DNA of 64,000 nt, taken from NCBI GenBank assembly GCA_019454045.1, contig SKCR01001833.1:1-64000 (forward strand), written 5' to 3'. Position 1 is the stretch's first letter, and every line of letters begins with the position of its first letter. This document shows, piece after piece, positions 35,611 through 44,388 of this stretch. Below the pieces are notes generated by a model. It made no database searches and was not told the DNA's origin. It saw only the letters and a program-made list of their open reading frames with translations. The position numbers were made by a program, and so were the translations under genes. The stretch is from Zanthoxylum bungeanum (lineage: Eukaryota; Streptophyta; Magnoliopsida; Sapindales; Rutaceae).

Positions 35611-35883
35611 CATTCTAAACGCTCTTTGATCCAAATCCTGGTTCGCTGGTACACTGAATTGAAATATTCATAATTTTATTTAGGAGACCTCGGACGGAAC
35701 GTTGTTTTGAGGCATTCGTGTTGTTGCTTTGGGATAAGTGTTAAGTCACCCCCGTTTTTTGATTTTATTTTCTAAAAGTTTTATTTTTGTTTTTCGCAGG
35801 TCTGGCAAGGGGACGCCCATGCCAAACCCGATAAGGCTTCAAAGGTTGATTCACCTCCCTTCTAAATAAGTCCCAAGGATTAA
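35611..35883 (+). other. Spacer between repeat arrays, Tat element 2
   Basis: About 270 bp without a gene, including a T-rich run before gtctggcaaggggac. Confidence 0.5.
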
Positions 35884-36555
35884 TCGGTTCGGGGCCGGAT
35901 TCGTTCCGCCGAGGCCACTTGGTTAATCGACTCGGGGCTGGATTCATTCCGCCGAGGCCATTATGTTTCTATCTGCTCGGGGTCGGGTTATGTCCCACCG
36001 AGTCAGTTTTTTTGGTCTATGGACGTTGTATTCCCTCAGAGCCAAGTATTTCTCTCAGCTCGGGGTCGGGTTATGTCCCACTGAGTCAACTTTTTGGTCT
36101 GGGGACGTAACATTCCCCCAGAGCCAAGTGTTTCTCTCAGCTCGGGGTCAGGTTATGTCCCACCGAGTCAGCTTTTTTGTCTGGGGACGTAGCATTCCCC
36201 CAGAGCCAAGTGTTTCTCTCAGCTCGGGGTCGGGTTATGTCCCACCGAGTCAGCTTTTTGGTCTGGGGACGTAACATTCCCCCAGAGCCAAGTGTTTCTC
36301 TCAGCTCGGGGTCGGGTTATGTCCCACCGAGTCAGTTTTTTGGTATGGGGACGTAACATTCCCCCAGATCCAAGTGTTTCTCTTAGCTCGGGGTCGGGTT
36401 ATGTCCCACCGAGTTAGCTTTTTGGTCTGGGGACGTAACATTCCCCCAGTACCAAGCATTCCTCTCACCTCGGGGTCGGGTTACGTCCCACCGGGTCTGT
36501 CTTTTCGGACTGGGGACGTAACATTCCCCCAGTGAGCTAAGTGTTTCTCCTAGTT
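35884..36555 (+). repeat. 44-bp (type b) and 82-bp (type c) tandem repeats, Tat element 2
   Basis: Two 44-bp type b units (35884-35970) are followed by seven to eight 82-bp type c units at starts 35975, 36058, 36140, 36222, 36304, 36386 and about 36468. Both families are shared with Tat element 1 in the same order, and type c also starts in Tat element 3. Type a is absent here. Confidence 0.9.
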
Positions 36556-36736
36556 CGGAGTCGGGCCTCGAGTGGTCGTTCTTGGGAGAACAATCGGAGC
36601 AAGTTATGAAGGACCAAAAAAGAAAAGTGGAATAAAAATATATAAAAATATTTACATAAATAATATCGTGAAAAGAGTTATTACAAGGAGAATAAAGTTT
36701 GTTCAGAATTACACGAGGCCCCGTTCGGGTTACCTC
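36556..36736 (-). other. Probable 3' untranslated region of the antisense gene
   Basis: Lies after the stop codon (TTA at 36737-36739 on the plus strand) of the antisense gene when read leftwards. It is AT-rich with no gene of its own and runs into the 82-bp array. Confidence 0.45.
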
Positions 36737-36828
36737 TTACAGATCAGCCCACGCAGGGGTAATTGGTTCTTCCTCGACAGGCTCGGGTAGCAGATGGATT
36801 GGCTCAACCTCTGGAGGAATGACGGCGG
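36737..36828 (-). pseudogene. Last codons of the Tat antisense gene, separated by the Athila-like insertion
   Basis: The minus strand reads PPEVEPIHLLPEPVEEEP and then a stop at 36737-36739. The proline/glutamate-rich style matches the sequence at 46640-46790 on the other side of the nested element. Removing the insertion and one GGCGG copy joins the two parts. A frame change close to the junction means the gene was already slightly decayed or changed afterwards. Confidence 0.65.
36824..36828. repeat. Target site duplication of the Athila-like element, left copy
   Basis: GGCGG directly precedes the 5' LTR, and an identical GGCGG follows the 3' LTR at 46620-46624. Confidence 0.92.
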
Positions 36829-37136
36829 TGATGAGTGGTATTTATATCACTATTTCCCACTCATTTAATCTAATATTTTGTATAGTTTCTTGAGTTTTGT
36901 GAATGTTTTGATGTGTTTTGTGTTATTTTGTAGATAAATAAAGTTTCAGGACATTCTGGAGGTGATTTGGAGTAAAACAGTGAAAATTGGTGAAAAAAGG
37001 GCATTTTGGTAATTTCCAGCGTCGCGCCGCCCAGACCTTCCGCGTCGCGACGCCCAGCATGCGCCGAATCTGCTAACGTGCGCCTGGTCAACAGATCAGG
37101 ATTTGAGAAGTTTGACTTTGCTAAAATGCGCCGTGC

Positions 37137-37506
37137 CACGTGTCACCATCACAACGAATCGGCTAACGTGCGCCGTGCCACATGTCAACATCATATGCTG
37201 CCGACACTTTGACTTGACACGTGTCGCCTTGTCATCAGCCATGTCAGCGGTCAACGAGTCAACATGCCACGCGTCGTGCCACATCATCGTCCACGTCAGC
37301 AGGTCAACCAAGTCAACTTGACACCTCAGCATCAGCCAATCACCGCGTGACACGTGTCGCCACGTGTCGCAATCCTATTGTGCCGACAATTGCAACACAC
37401 GCCAGTGCCACGTCATCGCCACATCAGCGCCACGTCATCGCCACATCAACATGACGTCATCAGTGACGTCATCACAATAATTGAGTCTTAGCCGCCTTGA
37501 CACGTG
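37137..37506 (+). promoter_or_regulatory. Cluster of CACGTG and TGACGTCA motifs in the Athila-like U3
   Basis: CACGTG occurs at 37137, 37218, 37351, 37361 and 37501; TGACGTCA at 37452 and 37464, exactly 12 bp apart. Many further ACGT cores (gccacgtcatc) lie between. These are the core words bound by plant bZIP factors, and CACGTG also by bHLH factors. The TATA box is 120 bp downstream of the last one. The second LTR keeps the cluster (44697-45066). Binding is an inference from motifs only. Confidence 0.6.
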
Positions 37507-37626
37507 TCGCTTCAACAGTCAGCCGCCTTGCTACGTGTCGCCTTCTCATTGTGCCACGTCGACAAATCCAGCGTCGCGACGCTGAGGTCCTTGGCGTCGC
37601 GACGCCCGAACAGTGAAATTTTTGCC

Positions 37627-37633
37627 TATAAAT
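37627..37633 (+). promoter_or_regulatory. TATA box of the Athila-like LTR
   Basis: tataaat in the context tgcctataaattcagc, followed about 30 bp later by an acacctctctctc leader, a usual spacing for plant transcription starts. The 3' LTR has the same at about 45187. Confidence 0.65.
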
Positions 37634-39061
37634 TCAGCGCGAAATTTCAGATTTCAGACACCTCTCTCTCTCTTGATTTCTCTCTCTAGAGAGAGTTTCT
37701 CTCTCTAGAATTTTTATTTTTATTTTTAGTTTTTTTTTATTTATTTATTTGTAATTTATTTTAATGACTTTTTGTAATAATAGTAATTTAATTTTTACTT
37801 TTTACTTTTTACAGTTTTTACTATTCATGAGAAAGTAATTTCCCAGCTAGGGTGAAAGGTAATTCTTTTACTGTTACTATTTAGATTAATCTCCCTTAAA
37901 AATAATATATTTACACTTTAAAATACTGATTAATAAAGGATACCGCTATATTGGTCGGTTGGTATATTTATTTTCTGTTGGTTTGAACCTGATTAATCAA
38001 GGATACCGCCAGATTGGTCGGTTGATAAATTTATTTTGGTACCGCCTTTATGGCTGGATTATTGACAAATATTACCGCCTATATGGCTGGTTGGACTTAA
38101 TTGGACTTAATCAGGATACCGCCAGATTGGTCGGTTGGTTAAATAATATCACAAGTTTATATATTATTTTATGGGAGATATCTAAATTAGTAGTAGTAAA
38201 AGTAATTCCTTTTACCTTAGCATTTTATTTTATTGCAATTTACTTTTCAGTATTTACTTTTCAGCATTTTTATTTTATGTCTTTTACTTTTCAGTTATTA
38301 GTCCTAGTTATGTGTTGTAACTAAATAGTTATCTGGGTGTGTGATAAATTTCAATATCACCAGTTTATAAGGGTTAGATTATAGTTTGGGTAATATAATG
38401 ATTTATTTATTGAGTCTTAATCTTAATGCTTTTTATTAACCGATCATTAATAAAATTGATTAGGTAAACTTAAAATGAACTAGACATAGAGATTTTAAGT
38501 TTAAAACCTTAGACTCAATAGCCCACGATCTTCCTTGAGGATAGATAACCCTTTAATAGATTTCCTTACAGGATAGGAATATACCTGTCGGGCGAGGGTA
38601 GCCATAATTGGAACTTAATCTTAATGAATCCAGATAATGTGGTTGACATAGGAATATGGTTCAATTGGGTTATACTGGGTATTTGTGTCTGACCATCGAC
38701 AATGCTTTCACATAATTTCGTGTTCCAGGTTAATAAATCATTGTATTTCCTAACTATATAATAATCACTTCATCATTAAAATGATATTGGAATAAATCAC
38801 AACCCTAGATCTTTGTGTCTTTTGTTATTTTCTTAGTATTTTCTTTTGTCTTTTTATTTATTTATTTATTTAGCAACGCCAATTCAACCAATCAAACAAA
38901 CAATCTCTCTCTTTTCCATTTAAAAAGATATTTGTAAATAAATAGATTCAACAATTAATAACAATAGTAGGAATTAAGTCCTCGTGGGATCGATATTTTT
39001 ATACTACTTGAACGATACGTGCGCTTGCGTTATACGTGTGTGTTTACGCCGGTCAAGTTTT

Positions 39062-39079
39062 TGGCGCCGTTGCCGGGGA
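39062..39079 (+). other. Primer binding site of the Athila-like element
   Basis: TGGCGCCGTTGCCGGGGA starts six bases after the LTR. This sequence is commonly found after Athila-type LTRs. Confidence 0.85.
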
Positions 39080-39186
39080 CTTATATTTCTTGAGTTGTTA
39101 ATTTTGAAACTATCTAATTTACTTATATCTAATTTTCTTTCTTATTTTGTAATTTTTTTCTTTTGTTTTCAGGTGATTAAAAAAAA

Positions 39187-40198
39187 ATGGAACACTACTG
39201 GGAAATTGAGAAATCACGAACTTTACAAGAAGATACACCCCAAATCTGGGAGCAACAGTCCGGTTTTCTGAGGCCTGTTGTTGAGCCCAATGACTATCAC
39301 TGGATGCCAGAACCAAGTAATACTACTTTTGCTCAACAGAACTCAATGTGGAGATGTGACATATGTAATGGGAACCACCCAAGCGATTATTGCGAGTACA
39401 ACTACAATTCAGGGTGGCAGAACTATCAGAATCCTTCATGGTATGATGAGCCAACATATTTCACAGAACCATCACATTTTCCATCTTATCCACCATCTTC
39501 CTTCGATCCTTATCAAGAACCAGAACCATCCGAGGAAGATCAATTAATTCACATGTTCAAAGAACAAGAAGCTCGATTTGATGCACAAATTCAGAGTAAC
39601 GCAGAATCCATACAGAGAATGACAGATCAGATCAGACAATAACAGAAAACCAGAACATCATACCTCAAGAACCAGTTTCAGATGACACTGATGAAGCCTT
39701 CGAGTACCCAGAAATCCACGATGACACCTTAACAAAGGAGGAGGCTGAGGAGAATCAAAGACAAGAGGTATCAGTTCAGGAACCCGAACCGACAAAGTCT
39801 CGATTTGATTTCTATTATTCAGATTCTGACGAGGATGAAACTGAGCTGTTTGTACCAACTACATCAAAAATTGAGGATGGAATTCTGTATCCTCAAAATA
39901 AAGATCTTGGAGATTCCATTGCACAAATGTTTGAAGAAGATCTACCCGAGCTAATCATTTCAACCAGATCAGAGGATGAAGACCTAAAATCTGACATTTC
40001 TTTTCATCCTCAGGTTGACAATTTTGAAACATGTATTTCACAGATGACAGATGATGAACTTAATGCAGAAATTTTCAAATACATCTGTGAAGAAAAGGTG
40101 GAGCAAGAAGCAGAGCAAATGAAGGAGCAAACGTCTGACCTTATTAAAGATCCAGAGCATTCAGGAAGGAGAAGCATCGCTTGTTTTGGGGAGTACTG
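39187..40198 (+). pseudogene. Gag-like protein of the Athila-like element, one frameshift
   Basis: The first frame (39187-39642, 151 residues) has a zinc knuckle C57-X2-C60-X3-H64-X4-C69, the short form seen in Athila gag proteins, then a Pro/Ser/Tyr-rich stretch and an acidic, Gln-rich end. It stops at 39640. A one-base shift near 39620-39640 opens a second frame to 40198 of about 185 residues, strongly acidic with EEKVEQEAEQMKEQ. The N-terminal capsid part of a normal gag is missing; the protein begins almost at the knuckle. It is either a much reduced gag or a gag remnant. Confidence 0.65.
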
Positions 40199-40750
40199 AT
40201 CAAAGAAACCACCCAGAATCTTGACAGAATGGAATTTCCATTCCAAGTCAAGCACCATACGAGACCTCCTGATTTTCTTTCTTTCTTTTCAGGAACCACT
40301 GGAGCAACAAAGATCAAAAAGGTGGCACGAGTACTGAATGAGACAAAATTCTTTTTACCACTTTACCGTTGGAAGAGACCCTTCAAAAGCAACGCTCACG
40401 GGATTGTCTTTAATCGGACATCCAAAACGACACTGAAACCTCCTTAACAGATAAATTTCAGTCACGTCTGGCTGAAGACGAAAAATTTAGCGCTAGCAGG
40501 GAGGCAACCCATGCAATTTGTTGTAATTTATTTAATTATTTATTTATTTTTGTGTGTGACTTTGAACTTTTTTTTGTGTGTGAGTTTTACAGGAAAAATT
40601 AAAATGGAATTTATCAGGACAAAGCAAGCCAGTACAAGTGGGATTTTCACAAAATAAAAATTTGACAAAATCACGAAGATACAAAATTGATCCAGAAAAG
40701 ACGGCCGAGTAAGAAGTCTTATGGATTGATCTATCGCAAGACATGGTTTT
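40199..40750 (+). other. Non-coding interval with Athila-type gggaggcaaccc phrase
   Basis: A short frame (40181-40447) of no known family is followed near 40490 by gcgctagcagggaggcaacc, a phrase common in Athila-type elements after the pol region. This suggests that the gag-to-pol-end interval was lost by deletion. T-rich sequence lies at 40520-40580. Confidence 0.5.
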
Positions 40751-40752
40751 GC

Positions 40753-40753
<1 letters not shown>

Positions 40754-40784
<31 letters not shown>
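40754..40784 (+). repeat. Poly(A) run of about 31 bases
   Basis: An uninterrupted A-run inside the element, followed by ccctaaaaattaccgagcg. It could be replication slippage, or the tail of a captured transcript. Confidence 0.85.
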
Positions 40785-40786
<2 letters not shown>

Positions 40787-41540
40787 CTAAAAATTACCGA
40801 GCGTCGCGACGCACGACCAATTTCAGCGTCGCGACACTGGTTTGTTTACAAGCCTAAAAACAGCAGCCACCAAGATAGATTTCATTCATCTTCTTCTTCT
40901 CTCAACAGCCACGGAGTCAAACCCAACAGAGATCAGAAGCCGAATCATCACCCCCAAACCTGGCAACAACCAAGACCACAGCCGAATCATCACCACCAGC
41001 CGCACCACCACCGCGAGCCACCCTTGCCATGACCTTCATCACCGTAACTGAACCCATCATCATCTTCTTCCTCAAACATCACCAAGACCACCAAATCGAG
41101 AGCCCTTGCCGAGATCTACCAGAAACCCACCTTTGCCGAGCCAGCCAAGATCTGCCGAGAACCACCCACAACCGAGATCCATGGCCAAGCTTCCAATCGT
41201 CAAATCATTACCGTGAACCTCACCACCGAGAGACAACCAACAACCGCAACCTTCGCCGAATCAAAAAACCGAACCATCATCACCGAGATCCACCAACCAA
41301 GACACCGCCAAACAGAGAACCACCACCTCGCCTGGACTGAACCGGAGCCGTGACTCAACAACCAAGACCACAGCCGAGACACCACTAGCCGCAAACCTCA
41401 CCCTTGCCGAGCCGTGAACCACCAAACCGAGACAAGATCCATCAGCCGAGAACCACCAGCCACGCCACTGCCAAAACCGACAAAGCCGAGACACCCAAAC
41501 CGTGAATCACCAAGACAGTCACCTAACCCACGATCAAAAC
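40785..41540 (+). other. AC-rich low-complexity region
   Basis: It opens with two GCGTCGCGAC words (40801, 40826). Then come about 700 bp dominated by repeats of accaccgagac, agccgagaac and cttgccgag type with a strong purine/pyrimidine strand bias. The open frames here (His/Pro-rich) have no recognisable domain. It may be a captured gene leader that expanded by slippage. Confidence 0.5.
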
Positions 41541-41890
41541 CATCCATGATCAGATTTGATTTGTGTGGATAATTTGTGTGGTTAATTTTGATAAAAATTG
41601 GATGTTACAGGTTTTGAAATTGTGACAGTAGTAAAGGGGATAATCGAAAATTGAATGAGTTTGTGGTTGATTTTGTTGAAATTGGAGGATTGTGAATTTG
41701 GAATTTTGGCAGTGAATAACTGGCTGAATTCTGCTTTTAGAATTGCCAGATTGATGGAATTTTGTAGAATTGGAGGCGAAGTTTGACATTGTGGTAATTT
41801 TTGAAGTGTTAGTTTTAGGATGAATTTGGGAAATTTTGAGTTTTTAGAGGAGACTCTGTCGAAATTTTCACTAAACAAATGATCAATTAT
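41541..41890 (+). other. AT-rich interval, no gene seen
   Basis: TG-rich non-coding sequence on the plus strand with phrases such as ttgaaattgtga, gaattgg and attttgg. No coding homology found. Confidence 0.4.
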
Positions 41891-41985
41891 CGATCGTGGT
41901 AAAATAAAAACATAAATTGGACATAAATTTTCTATCGGTAATTTTTCCTGTAAAATTTCAGCTGACCATGTTTATCTTCTAATCT
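41891..41985 (+). repeat. Left copy of a direct repeat flanking the LOG segment
   Basis: Starts with cgatcgtggtaa and runs through tttttcctgtaaaatttcagct. The right copy starts exactly 1100 bp away at 42991 with the same 12 bases and continues through attttcctgtagaatttcagct. The copies are imperfect, with several differences. Confidence 0.7.
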
Positions 41986-42409
41986 CTTTTGTGTATACAT
42001 AGTGTGAACTTTTTAATTTTGTGTGTTATGTTTGTAGGGAAAAGCACAAACGAAGCATTTTAATACAGAAGGAATTGTGTTTGGCAATTCATTAACGATG
42101 GCTGAATAAGGAATGAAATCTTAAGACAAATCCTAATGAATTTATACTATGCGAGTGGCGTATTACATACACAATTCCGTTGCCTTAATTATTGCTTTGA
42201 TTCGCTTTTCTTTTGTAATTATCTTTATTTTCGTAGACAGGATCCAGACTTTTTGACCTTTCACGATCCATTTTGTTGTTTAGCTAACAAGCGTCCTCTG
42301 GAAGATACTTGTGCTATTTTATTCACCCTTTTCAGGTACTATAAATTCAGCCCGTCATTGCACTTTTGAAGGCATCCTGATTTGAAAAAAAAAAAAAAAT
42401 ACATAAAAA
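41986..42409 (+). other. Region upstream of the LOG frame, possible 5' UTR or captured leader
   Basis: No coding content. It has pyrimidine-rich words ending in cag or tag before purine starts (tttgtagggaaaag near 42030, cccttttcaggtac near 42328) that could be intron ends. A TATA-like actataaattcagc lies at 42338-42351; tataaattcagc also occurs at the LTR TATA box. A 15-base A-run ends 11 bp before the start codon. Confidence 0.45.
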
Positions 42410-43096
42410 ATGGAAGCCACTTCAAGAAGACGAGTTGAGAACATCTGTGTGTTTTGCGGTAGTACTGTTGGAACTAAACCACAATACATAGAAGCAGCAA
42501 GGAATATACACTTAATATATGGCGGAGGTAATCTTGGACTTATGGGGATCGTTTCAAAGGCCGTACAGGAAGGAGGCAGTGATGTTTTGGGAATCATCCC
42601 AAAACCCTTGGCAGAAGCGAATCTTATTGAACCAACAAACGGAGAGGAACTGATCGTACCAGGTATGTCTGAACGACTGGTAGAAATGATTAACCGTTCT
42701 GATGCTTTTATTGCTTTGCCAGGTGGCTTGGGCACATTGGAGGAAATTTTTATTGTACTATCTTGGGGGAACCTGAACATACACCAGAAACCAATTGGAC
42801 TGTACAACGTTGATGGATTTTATGATTTTCTTTGTGTGTTTCTTGATGATGCTCGAAGAAATGGGTTCGTGTCAAAACCTTTAAAAGAACTCCTCTTCAC
42901 TGCCAGAACTGCTCCAGATCTAATTGACCAACTCATAGCCTATGAACCGAAAGTTGACCCTATCATTTCAAAGATAAATTGGTCCGAAGACGATCGTGGT
43001 AAGAGCGTAGAATTAATCTGGATCTTAACCTGTAATTTTCCTGTAGAATTTCAGCTAATCAGGTATTATTTTCTAAACTCTTCTTCTACTATTTAA
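42410..43096 (+). CDS. LOG: LOG-like cytokinin riboside 5'-monophosphate phosphoribohydrolase, captured by the retroelement
   Basis: A 228-residue intronless frame. Proteins of the LOG family release active cytokinin bases from their riboside monophosphates in the cytosol or nucleus. Visible family features are VCVFCGS-like ICVFCGSTVG at 12-21, IYGGGNLGLMG at 36-46, VLGIIPK at 59-65, the arginine R89 in PGMSER, and the signature PGGLGTLEE at 104-112 with catalytic glutamate E112; then KPIGLYNVDGFYD. Compared with the family, about ten to twelve residues are missing between A30 and R31 (the usual LG--LV-R helix), without loss of frame. From K198 the protein reads into retroelement sequence, giving a 30-residue foreign tail. 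It is in the same orientation as the element. Whether it is active is not decided by sequence; a captured pseudogene is the alternative. Confidence 0.88.
   Translation: MEATSRRRVENICVFCGSTVGTKPQYIEAARNIHLIYGGGNLGLMGIVSKAVQEGGSDVLGIIPKPLAEANLIEPTNGEELIVPGMSERLVEMINRSDAFIALPGGLGTLEEIFIVLSWGNLNIHQKPIGLYNVDGFYDFLCVFLDDARRNGFVSKPLKELLFTARTAPDLIDQLIAYEPKVDPIISKINWSEDDRGKSVELIWILTCNFPVEFQLIRYYFLNSSSTI
42991..43085 (+). repeat. Right copy of the direct repeat flanking the LOG segment
   Basis: The last shared codons of the LOG frame (gat cgt ggt aag) coincide with the start of this repeat, so the gene end and the element sequence meet at the 12-base word cgatcgtggtaa. The repeat supplies most of the foreign C-terminal tail of the LOG protein. 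Confidence 0.68.
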
Positions 43097-44376
43097 GACA
43101 TTGGGGACAATGTCTCATTTAGGTTTGGGGGTGAGGTATAGTTAATAGTACTTGTTTGTATTGTTATTTTTATTTTTAGTCCAAAATTTTTCGAAAAATA
43201 AAAACAAAAAAAATGAAAATTTTCAAAAATTACAAAAATATTTTGCATTTTTGTGTTTTTATTTTAACTAAAAGGTGAAATTTGTAAGAAATAGCTGAGT
43301 AAGGAGTTTCCACTCTTGAGACGTATTTCAAACCATTTATTTCGAAATAAGTTAATTTCTGTTTATTTCCTTTTGAATTATTTAATTTGTGAATTCTCCA
43401 TAATACTGACTAAAATGAATCTTCATATGCTCATTTGACAGGTGTTATCAACATGCATAGTAACATACAGACATGAGTTGTAATTGAAAAGTTTGTAATA
43501 TTCCATGCTCTAGTTTAATTGAATGAAGCATCTATAAAAAGTAGTGGAATAAAAAAAAAAAAAAAACATTTCTGATGTACAAAAAAAAATAAAGTATCTA
43601 AGATCCGGGTTATTAAGTCTGTAAGGGTGTTTTAACACCTAGTGCTCTAAAACCAACTGGTTTGGGAGTCATTGGCCCAAAGCTCGTTACATGGATCGAA
43701 GATGCTGCAAAATATATTCATATCTGAAGTCTGAGTAATTAAGTTCGTAGGGGTGTCTTAACACCTGGTGCCCTAAAGCCAACTGGTTTGGGAGTCACCA
43801 ACCCAAAGCTCGCTACATAGACGGAAGGTATTGTATATAAATAAAAAGTCAAAATTCAGAAAAGCAAAGAAAAAATCAGAAAAATCAGAAAAATTATTCC
43901 ATTACCCCAAAAAGATGTGAAATCTGATAGAACTTTAGGACAAAAATATTACTCTCTTATCAACTGCACTTATGACTGTTGTGGGCAAAAATGAGTTGTT
44001 TAATATTATGTTAGCTGTGTATATGGAGAATGGTAAAAATAATCGGAGAATTTACTTATTTAGTAATTTAGAAAGAAACAAAACAACTAGTAACTTATAG
44101 TAGAAGTTTCACTTGATTAGTTACTATCTTCTTTATTCTCTTTTCGCTTGTCTTTTTGCTTTTGTGTGCATTAGTTTTACTATCTTTTTACTTTTGTAAA
44201 ATGTTTGTGGGTATCATTGCTGTAAACCCTCACGAGACTACACTCGTCCACTAGGGACACCTAGGGGTTTAAAGGCTTGTTGCATATGCTAAATGCAACT
44301 GTGATCCCTACGAAAGTGGCTTAGTTAAATTTTGTTATTTTATTTTGTATTTTGCTCGAGGACTAGCAAAATGTTA
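43097..44376 (+). other. Non-coding 3' region of the Athila-like element
   Basis: Begins with acattggggacaatgtc and tttgggggtgagg, phrases common before Athila-type 3' LTRs. An internal pair of about 115-bp repeats lies at 43605-43700 and 43735-43825, each with aacacct-gtgc-ctaaa-ccaactggtttggg. It ends with gctcgaggactagcaaa. No gene found. Confidence 0.6.
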
Positions 44377-44388
44377 AGTTTGGGGGTG
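44377..44388 (+). other. Polypurine tract of the Athila-like element
   Basis: agtttgggggtg directly precedes the 3' LTR start TGATGAG. Confidence 0.75.

Larger units (their letters stand above)
36829..39055 (+). repeat. Athila-like 5' LTR
   Basis: Begins TGATGAGTGG and ends CCGGTCA. U3 is GC-rich with many CACGTG and TGACGTCA words, then a TATA box near 37627, a CT-rich leader (37660-37710) and an AT-rich R/U5 with four repeats of the phrase accgcc(t/a)-ggt-ggtt (37940-38140). A 121-residue open frame (37959-38324) lies over these repeats in both LTRs and has no recognisable domain. Confidence 0.92.

Noticed and set aside
37959..38324. A 121-residue frame present in both Athila-like LTRs
   Set aside because: It lies in U5-like LTR sequence over short repeats, is rich in aromatic residues because of T-rich DNA, and its presence in both LTRs is expected from LTR identity.
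41029..41340. A His/Pro/Arg-rich frame in the AC-rich tract
   Set aside because: Low-complexity DNA with open frames on both strands, and no domain.
42355..42807. A 150-residue minus-strand frame over the LOG gene
   Set aside because: It is the shadow of the LOG frame; only the plus strand has family motifs.
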